NCBI RefSeq assembly: GCF_002236105.1
Contig: NZ_NIWU01000008.1
Coordinates: 186,001 to 250,000 of the forward strand
DNA from: Pseudomonas umsongensis
GTDB lineage: Bacteria > Pseudomonadota > Gammaproteobacteria > Pseudomonadales > Pseudomonadaceae
Direction: 5' to 3'
Length of the DNA: 64,000 nt
Below are positions 56,601 through 64,000 of this stretch, piece by piece (within the stretch, counting starts at the first letter, position 1; the number at the start of each line of letters is the position of its first letter). Under the pieces are notes generated by a model. That model had not been told where the DNA came from. It saw only the letters and a program-made list of their open reading frames with translations, and searched no databases. The translations under genes and the position numbers were made by a program.

Positions 56601-59600
56601 TCCATCAGAATGTGGTGACTGGTGTGGATCAAGTGCCAGGCATCAGCGCCGGTACGTACCAGTTTCAGGCGAAACAGCGGCGCCATGCCCAGCTCGAATC
56701 CTTGCGCGCGCTCGGCGTCGGCCAGTGCGTCGGTGTCAGTGGCTTCAAGCACTTGGAGCGGCAACGCGACCTGTCGGGCAATCGCCTGATGTGCGGTATC
56801 CAGGCCTTGCCAGTGGTAGCTGCTGCGCAGGCTGTCATGACGCTCGACCGCGGCTTGCCAGGCGCGGGTAAATCGCTCGATGTCCAACCCGCCGATGTCC
56901 AGGCGCAACTGACTGATGTAGGCGCCGACCTGCGGTTCGTACAGGGTGTGGAACAGCATGCCCTGTTGCATCGGCGACAGCGGATACAGGTCTTCAAGAT
57001 TGGCAATGGCGAGCGGCAGCCCGTCCAGTTGCGCCTGATCGATGCGCGCCAGCGGGAAGTCCGATGGCGTAGCTTGCGCGGCTTCAACGGTGCAGCAATG
57101 TTCGATCAGCGCGATCAGTTCCTGCGCGTAAACGTCGGCCAGTCGCTGGACGGTCGCAGTGTCGAACATCTCACGGCTGAAGCCCCAGCTCAGGGACAAT
57201 TCGCCGCCGTAGACCTGACCTTCAACCACCAGCCAGTTGCCCAGTGGGGCCGACGGGTCCTGCGCGATGCCGTTGCCTTCGGTAGACGGGGTGAACAACG
57301 CCCCTGCTTCGAACTGACGGTCGAACTGCCCAAGATAGTTGAAGGTGATGCGCGGTTGCGGCAACGCCGCCAGTTCGGCGCGTGCCTGTGCGCTGCCAAG
57401 GTAGCGCAGCGCGCCGTAGCCCAGCCCCTTGTCCGGGACGCTGCGCAGTTGTTCCTTGATGGTTTTGATCGACGCGCCGAGATCGGCAGCGGGTTTCAGG
57501 TTGACCGGGAACAGGCTGGTGAACCAACCCACGGTGCGCGTCAGGTCGACGTCATCGAACAGGTCTTCACGGCCATGGCCTTCGAGCTGGATCAGCGCGC
57601 TGCCTTGCCCGCTCCAAAGGCAAACGGCGCGGGCCAGTGCGGTCAGCAACAGATCGTTGACCTGGGTGCGGTAAGCCGCCGGGGCCTGTTGCAGCAGCTT
57701 GCGGGTTTGCTCGCTATCGAGCTTGAGTTCGAGTTTATGTTCGAAGCGGTTTTCCAGCGCGCCGTTCGGGCGTTCGCATGGCAGGTCATCTGGCGCGTCT
57801 TGCAGTTGATTCTGCCAGTGGCCGAGGCTGCGCTCAAAAGCTGGCAGATGCGCCTGCAAGCGCGTGACCCAGCGCTGATACGAGCTGGTTTTCGCCAATG
57901 CGGTGCCGCCGTTATAGAAGTGCTGAAGGTCTTCCAGCAGCACACGCCAGGACACACCGTCCACCGCCAGATGGTGAACTACCAGCAGCAAACGCTGGCT
58001 GCCGTCAGCCATTGAAACCAGCAGTGCACGCAGCAACGGTCCGTTGTGCAAATCGAGACTGCGCTGGGCTTCGTCGCACAAAGTGCTGAGCTGCTCGACC
58101 GATTGTGCCTGGTGTTGCCACAGCACCGAGTCGGTGGTCGGCGCGGCATAGGCCTGCTGCCAGCCGCTATCTGTCTGTTGATAACGCAGGCGCAAGCTGT
58201 CGTGATGGGTCAGTAAATGTTCCAGGGCACGATCCAACGTTTCGACGTTCAACGCCTCGCGCGGTACCAGCAATAGCGACTGGTTCCAGTGCTGGTGCTC
58301 TGGAATTGCCTGTTCGAAGAACCACCGTTGCACCGGCGCCAACGCCACCGCGCCACTGGCCGGGCCTTGGTCGATCAGTTGTTGCTCGCCACTGCGCGCC
58401 GCCTGGGCCAGGCTGCGGATGGTCTGGTGCTGGAACAGATCCTTGGGGCTGAGCAGGATCCCGGCCTGCCGTGCGCGGCTCACCACCTGCATCGAGACAA
58501 TGGAGTCGCCGCCCAGCTCGAAGAAGTTGTCTTCCAGGCCGACGTTGTCGATGGCCAGTACGTCCTGCCAGATCGCCGCGAGAGATTTTTCCTGGGCACT
58601 GCGTGGCGCGACGTGTTCGCGTTGTTGCTGGCTCCCGTCCACCGCCGGCAGCGCCTTGCGGTCGAGTTTGCCGTTGGGGGTCAGCGGCAGTTGCTCGAGG
58701 AACAGCAGGAACGCCGGGACCATGTAGTCCGGCAGGTGCTGACGCAAGGCCGCTTTCAGGGATTCACGCAGGGGCGCCTGCGCGTCGAGGTCGTCCAGCA
58801 TCGCCGGATCGGTCGGCACGATGTAGGCCACCAGTTGCTGACCGTTGATACCGTCCTGGGCCAGCACCGCCAGTTCGCGCACAGCATCCTGCTGCAACAG
58901 CTGCGCTTCGATTTCACCCAGCTCGATACGAAAGCCCCGGACCTTGACCTGATGGTCGATACGGCCGATGTACTGCAGGGTGCCGTCGGCCTGATAACGG
59001 GTCAGGTCACCGCTGCGGTACAGGCGTTCGCCGCTGCTGGAAAACGGATTGGGCACGTACTTTTCAGCGGTCAGGCCTGGCCGTGCCAGGTACCCACGGG
59101 TGATGCCCGCGCCACTGAGGTACAGCTCGGCGGATACGCCTTGCGGCACCGGTTGCAGATCCGCATCCAGCAGATAGCTGGCGGTGTGTTTGAGCGGGCG
59201 GCCAATGTTGGCGTGGCCACCGGCCTCGCGGCGGGTCCAAGTGGAATAGGTGGTGTCTTCCGACGGACCGTACAGGTCAAAGACGTGCTCGACGCTCGGC
59301 TGCCGGTACAGCGCGTCCACCAGGCTTTGTTTCAACGGTTCACCGGCGAGGTTGATGATGCGCACGCTCGACGGGATCTGCCCGTCGCGCTGCAACGCGT
59401 TGATCGCCGACGGCACGGTGTTGATCAAGCGCACCTGATCCCGGGCCGGCAGCTGCGGCAACTCCAAGGCGTTGCGGGCAATGATCAGCGATCCGCCGTT
59501 GGCCAGGGTGACGAACAGTTCCCACACCGACAGGTCGAAGCACACCGAGGTCGACGCCAGCACGCCTTGAATGTCGTCGCGGCTGTACACCGATTGTGAC

Positions 59601-61651
59601 CAGTCGATCAGCGCCAACACGTTGCGATGGACAATCGCCACGCCCTTGGGCTTGCCGGTGGAACCGGAGGTGTAGATCACGTAGGCCAGGTTGTCCGGCG
59701 TGACGCCGGTGACGGGGGCGCTGATGGGGTAAGCCGCCAACGAGAGGCTGTCCATCAGCAGTACTTGGGTATCGCTCGCCACGCTCAGGGATTTGGCCAC
59801 TTGCGCTTCGGTCAGCAACACCAAAGCACGGCTGTCTTCGAGCATGTAGGCCACGCGTTCGGCGGGGTAATCCGGGTCCAGCGGCACGCAGGCACCACCG
59901 GCCTTGAGCACCGCCAGCAAGGCCACCAGCAGGTGCTCGGAACGCTGCATGGCCACGCCGACCCGCACTTCCGGGCCGACGCCGAACTCGATCAGCTTGT
60001 GTGCCAGGCGATTGGCTTGCTGGTCGAGTTCGCCATAAGTCAGCTGGCGGGTGGCGAAGGTCACGGCAAGCGCATCCGGGGTGGCGGCGACTTGCTGGCT
60101 GATCAGCTCATGAATGCACAGGTCTTGGGCGAAGCTGTCATCGGCGCGGTTCCAATCGTGGACGATGAGTTGGTATTCGGCTTGTTCCAGCAGCGGCAGA
60201 TCGCTGATGCGCTGCCGTGTATCGCTGACCATGCCCTGTAAGAGGTGCGTCCAATGTTGTGCCATGCGCGCGATGGTCGCGGCGTCGAACAGGTCGTTGG
60301 CGTAGGTCAGCGCGGCGTGCAGCTTGCCACCCTTCTCAAAGGTGTCGAGCGTGAGATCGAACTGGGTGGTGCGCCCTTGCCACTCGATCGTTCCCAGCAC
60401 CAGGCCGGACGCCGTGGTCACAGTGGAAATGTCCGCGACCTGCGGCTGGTGGTTGTACATCACCTGGAACAGTGGTGTGTGGCTGAGGCTGCGTTCCAGC
60501 TTCAACGCTTCGACCAGGCGCTCGAATGGCAGGTCCTGGTGGGCCTGGGCGCCGAGTGCAGTTTCCTTGATACGGCGCAGCAGTTCATCGACCGTGGCCT
60601 GGCCGTCCAGTTGCGTACGAAGCACCTGGGTGTTGACGAAGAAACCGATCAGCCCTTCGATCTCGGCGCGGTTGCGGTTGGCGATCGGTACGCCGACGCG
60701 GATGTCGGTCTGTCCGGTGTAGCGGTGCAGCAGCACGTTGAAGGCGCCGAGCAGGAGCATGAAGAGAGTGATGTTGTGTTTCTGCGCGGTGGCCCGCAGT
60801 TGCTCGGCCAGTTGTCCGTCAACGGCGAACTCGTAGCGGGTGCCGCGATAGCTTGGCATCGCCGGGCGCGGGTGATCGGTGGGCAGCTCCAGCACCGGAT
60901 GTTCGTCGCCCAGTTGCACCTGCCAGTAGTCGAGCTGACGCCCCTGTTCGCCCGCCTCCAGCCAGCGGCGCTGCCACAGGGCGTAGTCGCTGTACTGGAT
61001 CGGCAAGGCTGCCAGTTGCGGTTGCGTACCGGCATCGAAGGCGTCGTAGCAGCGGATGAATTCGTCGATCAGCACGTTCATCGACCAGCCGTCGGACACG
61101 ATGTGGTGCAGGGTCAGCAGCAGGACGTGTTCCTGTTCGGCAAGCTTGAGCAAGGTCACGCGCAACAACGGGCCAGTGCCCAGGTCGAACGGCAGCACCG
61201 ATTGGCGCTCGGCGGCTTCGGCCACGGCCTGCTCGCGCGCGGCGGCCGGCAAGGTACTGAAATCCACCTGTTCGATCAGCAGCGGCGCCGTGGCCGGCAC
61301 TTGCAGCAAGCTGTCGTCGGCCTGCACGGCAAACACCGTGCGCAAGGTTTCGTGGCGCGCCACCAGGCTGGCGAATGCCTGCTCCAGCGCCGACAGGTTC
61401 AGGCGGCCGGTCAGGCGTACCGCACCTGGCAAGTTGTAGGCGCCGCTTTGCGGGTTCAGCTGCCAGAGAAACCACATGCGTTGCTGGGCGTATGACAGCG
61501 CCTGGCGATCCTCGGCCTCGACGCCGGCCGGGATCGGAAACCGGGCGAAATCCACGCCCTCCTTGTGCAAGGCCGCGAGGAACATCTGGCGCTTTTCCAG
61601 GGGCAACCCGATAAACCGGCGAGCAAGTTTCAAGGAGTCTTCAGCATTCAT
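50672..61651 (-). CDS. pvdJ: Pyoverdine peptide synthetase, three modules (D-Ala, Lys, Thr predicted)
   Basis: A 3659-residue NRPS: C-A-T-E / C-A-T / C-A-T, no thioesterase, passing its chain to the next protein. C motifs are near residues 185, 1681 and 2725; YTSGSTG near 660, 2145 and 3205; T serines near 1048, 2540 and 3597; epimerase HHLAVDGVSW near 1228. Codes are DLWNNALTYK (close to the Ala code DLFNNALTYK; with E, D-Ala), DGEDHGTVVK (Lys) and DFWNIGMVHK (Thr). The first condensation domain would accept the chromophore precursor chain made by PvdL, which is encoded elsewhere. The linker before A3 of module 2 contains an in-frame REP fragment (55268-55296). The ribosome site is weak. The pvdI/pvdJ naming varies between species, so take the symbol as provisional. 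Confidence 0.88.
55268..55296. repeat. REP fragment inside the NRPS coding sequence
   Basis: On the minus strand CCCCTGTAGGAGCGAAGCTT, followed by GCTCGCGAA, is the canonical single Pseudomonas REP unit. It is read in the one frame without a stop and encodes PVGAKLARE at about residues 2119-2128, in the variable loop before the A3 core motif of the Lys module. Confidence 0.8.
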
Positions 61652-61706
61652 TTCTCAGCATCCGGATCAGTAGGCAGGAAGCACAAAGGCACGTCGTCCC
61701 TATGAA

Positions 61707-61729
61707 ACGAATGCAAAGCGGAAAAATTA
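61707..61729 (-). promoter_or_regulatory. Imperfect PvdS box upstream of the NRPS operon
   Basis: On the minus strand TAATT (61729-61725), 15 bases, CGT (61709-61707), 56 bases before the NRPS ATG. One base differs from TAAAT and the spacer is one short, so this is a candidate only. The REP pair at 61764-61853 separates it from the thioesterase gene. Confidence 0.4.
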
Positions 61730-61763
61730 GCGAATGAGAACAACTATCAGGAAGGAAAAACAT

Positions 61764-61853
61764 TGTGGGAGCGAGCCTGCTCGCGAATGCGTTCGATCAT
61801 TCAACATTGATGTTGGCTGACCCATCGCTTTCGCGAGCAGGCTCGCTCCCACA
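61764..61853. repeat. REP pair, 'gtgggagcgagcctgctcgcgaa' type
   Basis: Inverted arms TGTGGGAGCGAGCCTGCTCG and CGAGCAGGCTCGCTCCCACA with a spacer, between the thioesterase and NRPS genes. Confidence 0.85.
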
Positions 61854-61880
61854 GGGAATGGGGTGAAGTTTGAGATGGGG

Positions 61881-62615
61881 TTAACCCACGGCGGCCATGG
61901 CATGCCGCCGATGATGAACCTCGAGCTGATCCTTGATCACCTTGAGCACCTTGGCTTCATGCTCATGGATAAAGAAATGCCCACCCGCGAGCATGTCCAC
62001 GGAAAAGCTGCCGTGGGTTTCGTTGCGCCAGCCGATCAACTGCTCGCTGGTGGCGCGGTCGGCCTTACCACCGAGTACGTGCACCGGGCAGTTGAGCAAC
62101 GGCCGTTGCAGCGGCTCGTAGCGCCCGCACAATTGGAAGTCGGCGCGCAGGATCGGCAGTGTCAGGCTCATCAGCTCCTGGTTGGCCAGCACTTCTTCGC
62201 GGGTACCGTTGAGTGTGCGCAGTTGCTCGATCAATTCGGCATCGGTCTTGGGCTCGGCAAAGCCACGGTCGTAATCGGCACGCAGGGTCGGCGCAGCCGT
62301 GCCCGAGGCAAACAGCGCAACCGGTTCCGGGCAGCCGAGCGAGCGAAATACATAGGCCATTTCACACGCAAGCAACGCGCCGAGGCTATGGCCGAACAAG
62401 GCATATGGCGCCTTGAGGATGGCTTTTTGTTCCTGCGCCAGTTGCAGCGCCAGAGGGCGCATGTCGGTATGCAAGGGTTCGCCGAAGCGCGCCCCCCGCC
62501 CCGGCAGCTCCACCGGTTGCAACTTGATCCACTCCGGCAGCTTGCGCCGCCAGCGGCTATAGACCATGGCGCTCGCGCCCGAATAGGGCAGGCACAGCAA
62601 TGTCAGCGGGGTCAC
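61881..62615 (-). CDS. pvdG: Type II thioesterase, PvdG-like
   Basis: A 244-residue editing thioesterase that clears mis-loaded carrier domains of NRPS assembly lines. Landmarks are LTLLCLPYSGASAMVYSRWRRKLPEWI at the N-terminus, VELPGRGARFGEP, nucleophile Ser in FGHSLGALLACEMA (about 91), and His in LAGGHFFIHEH (about 218). Translation is taken to start at the GTG at 62615, preceded by GAGGAAA; the longer open frame to 62699 starts inside a REP element. In PAO1 pvdG lies beside pvdL and pvdS; here it lies just upstream of the NRPS pair, on the same strand. An imperfect PvdS box lies 32 bases upstream. Confidence 0.82.
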   Translation of the reverse strand: MTPLTLLCLPYSGASAMVYSRWRRKLPEWIKLQPVELPGRGARFGEPLHTDMRPLALQLAQEQKAILKAPYALFGHSLGALLACEMAYVFRSLGCPEPVALFASGTAAPTLRADYDRGFAEPKTDAELIEQLRTLNGTREEVLANQELMSLTLPILRADFQLCGRYEPLQRPLLNCPVHVLGGKADRATSEQLIGWRNETHGSFSVDMLAGGHFFIHEHEAKVLKVIKDQLEVHHRRHAMAAVG

Positions 62616-62646
62616 CGGGCTTTCCTCGAAAGTTGTCTGTAAGAAA

Positions 62647-62670
62647 ACGGACGAGCGCCCCGGGGAATTA
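62647..62670 (-). promoter_or_regulatory. Near-perfect PvdS box upstream of the thioesterase
   Basis: On the minus strand TAATT (62670-62666), 16 bases, CGT (62649-62647). One base differs from the consensus TAAAT, with the correct spacer. Confidence 0.5.
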
Positions 62671-62684
62671 GTCGGATGCCCCCC

Positions 62685-62784
62685 TGTAGGAGCGAGCATG
62701 CTCGCGACGGAGGAGCAAGCACCCCGGGGTGTCAGTTAGCCAGCGTTTTCGTTGAGGTCCATCGCGAGCATGCTCGCTCCTACA
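62685..62784. repeat. REP pair overlapping the end of the MFS gene
   Basis: Inverted arms TGTAGGAGCGAGCATGCTCG and CGAGCATGCTCGCTCCTACA. The right arm is coding for the last residues of the MFS transporter. Same family as 28156-28255. Confidence 0.85.
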
Positions 62785-63932
62785 ATCGCGGAACCGAGGA
62801 CGACAACCCCCGCCGCAATCGCCAGCCAAAATCCGCTGCGCGCCCCGAACGCATCCACCATCCACCCCGACCCCGCCGCACCGATCGCCACGCCGATGCT
62901 CAACCCGGTCACCAGCCAGGTCAGGCCTTCAGTGAGTTTGGCCGGCGGCACGATCTGCTCCACCAGAGCCATGGCGACAATCAGGGTCGGCGCAAAAAAC
63001 AGCCCGGCGACAAACACCGCCAGCGACAACCCGAGAATGTTCACCGCCAGCAGCAACGGCAATGTCGTTACCGCCGTCGCAACGCCGCAATAAAGAAACA
63101 GGCGCGGCAGCGGCACTGTCGAACGTAACGCGCCGAACGCCAATCCGGCCAGGCACGAACCGATCGCATACACCGACAACACGATACTCGCCGCGGCCGG
63201 CTGGCCCTGCTGTTGGGCAAAGGCCACGCTGACCACATCCACCACCCCAACGATAATGCCCATGGCGACCATCAGTAGCATCAACCACTGAATCTCGCGG
63301 GAGCGAATGATCGAGCCTTTATGGTGTTCCTCATGGGCATGCACTGGCGGCTCGGTGCTGCGTTGCAACACGAAAGCCGTAACCCCGATCGCCAGCATCA
63401 GCAAGGCCGCCAACGGCCCGGCCTCGGGGAACGCCACCACGCATAACCCCACCGACAGCGGTGGCCCGACGATAAAGCAGACTTCGTCCAGCACCGACTC
63501 CAGGGCATAGGCCGTTTGCAGTTGCGGCTGGCCGCGATACAACTCGGTCCAACGCGCCCGGACCATCGCCGACATGCTCGGCATGCAGCCGGCGATCGCG
63601 GCGAACACAAACAACGTCCAGTTCGGCGCCTGCAAACGGGTGCAGAGCAATACCAGCAACAATGCGCCGCCCCCGATCAGCGCCGATACCGGCAGGATCC
63701 GGCGCTGGCCGAACCGATCCACCAGCCGCGACACCTGCGGCGCACAAAATGCCGTGGCCAGGGCAAAGGTCGCCGCCACCGCCCCGGCCAGGCCATAGCC
63801 GCCCTGCAACTGCGACAGCATGGTGATCAGGCCGATGCCGGTCATGGAAATCGGCATGCGCGCGATCATCCCGGCCAGCACGAAAGCTCGGGCGCCGGGG
63901 GCATTGAACAGTTCGCGGTAGGGGTTTGCCAT
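62736..63932 (-). CDS. MFS transporter with REP-encoded C-terminus
   Basis: A 398-residue, 12-helix major facilitator. Helix 1 is at about 15-40 (AFVLAGMIARMPISMTGIGLITML), helix 2-3 loop motif RLVDRFGQRRIL, and a hydrophilic central loop TEPPVHAHEEHHKGSI splits the halves. It most resembles the YbfB/Bcr-like efflux group; substrate unknown. The last 14 or so residues (GASMLAMDLNENAG) are encoded by a REP arm and its spacer and are not part of a transporter fold, so the original stop has been lost. It lies upstream of the thioesterase on the same strand, separated by that REP pair; a role in siderophore export is possible but unsupported. Confidence 0.82.
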   Translation of the reverse strand: MANPYRELFNAPGARAFVLAGMIARMPISMTGIGLITMLSQLQGGYGLAGAVAATFALATAFCAPQVSRLVDRFGQRRILPVSALIGGGALLLVLLCTRLQAPNWTLFVFAAIAGCMPSMSAMVRARWTELYRGQPQLQTAYALESVLDEVCFIVGPPLSVGLCVVAFPEAGPLAALLMLAIGVTAFVLQRSTEPPVHAHEEHHKGSIIRSREIQWLMLLMVAMGIIVGVVDVVSVAFAQQQGQPAAASIVLSVYAIGSCLAGLAFGALRSTVPLPRLFLYCGVATAVTTLPLLLAVNILGLSLAVFVAGLFFAPTLIVAMALVEQIVPPAKLTEGLTWLVTGLSIGVAIGAAGSGWMVDAFGARSGFWLAIAAGVVVLGSAIVGASMLAMDLNENAG

Positions 63933-64000
63933 GGGGGCCAGCCTCGATTAGGGCCTGCAAGTTGCCACAAGGCTGGTAGCTGGGAAAGGGCCGAATTGTT

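Overview
The window is chromosomal DNA of a fluorescent Pseudomonas, most likely of the P. fluorescens group. It is GC-rich, carries several Pseudomonas REP-type palindromes, and most of it is a pyoverdine (yellow-green siderophore) locus whose gene order closely follows that of P. aeruginosa PAO1: pvdA-fpvI-pvdR-pvdT-opmQ-pvdP-pvdM-pvdN-pvdO-pvdE-fpvA, then the peptide synthetases. I see no rRNA, tRNA, CRISPR array or transposase.

Left flank (1-16.5 kb): an AT-rich XRE-type regulator cut by the window edge; a DUF6124 protein and a related small protein; an EmrA/EmrB-type efflux pair behind a strong dyad; an AT-rich M60/enhancin-like metalloprotease with mucin-binding modules; an AhpD-like protein; a cyclic-nucleotide-binding mechanosensitive channel; a pirin facing the remains of its LysR regulator; an aldo/keto reductase; a BvgS/EvgS-like hybrid kinase with its response regulator; and an orphan receiver-like protein that has lost its phospho-acceptor aspartate.

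Pyoverdine maturation, export and uptake (16.6-33.6 kb): PvdA makes N5-hydroxyornithine. FpvI is the sigma factor for the receptor gene. PvdE exports the acylated precursor to the periplasm, where PvdP, PvdM, PvdN and PvdO mature the chromophore and side chain. PvdRT-OpmQ secretes pyoverdine and FpvA takes up the ferric form. Five promoters in this part carry an exact PvdS iron-starvation box, TAAAT-N16-CGT. fpvR and pvdF, present in the PAO1 order, are absent from their expected places.

Insert (33.7-38.8 kb): a second DUF6124 gene, a long structured non-coding region, a class-3 lipase with the look of a type VI effector followed by a lipoprotein that could be its immunity partner, and an HSL-type esterase.

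Peptide synthetases (38.9-61.7 kb, minus strand): two giant NRPS genes joined by a one-base stop/start overlap. Hand-read adenylation codes predict D-Ala, Lys and Thr for the first protein, and D-Ser followed by two hydroxyornithine-type residues and release by a thioesterase for the second. A type II thioesterase and an MFS transporter lie upstream. One adenylation domain contains an in-frame REP fragment, and the MFS protein ends in REP-encoded residues.
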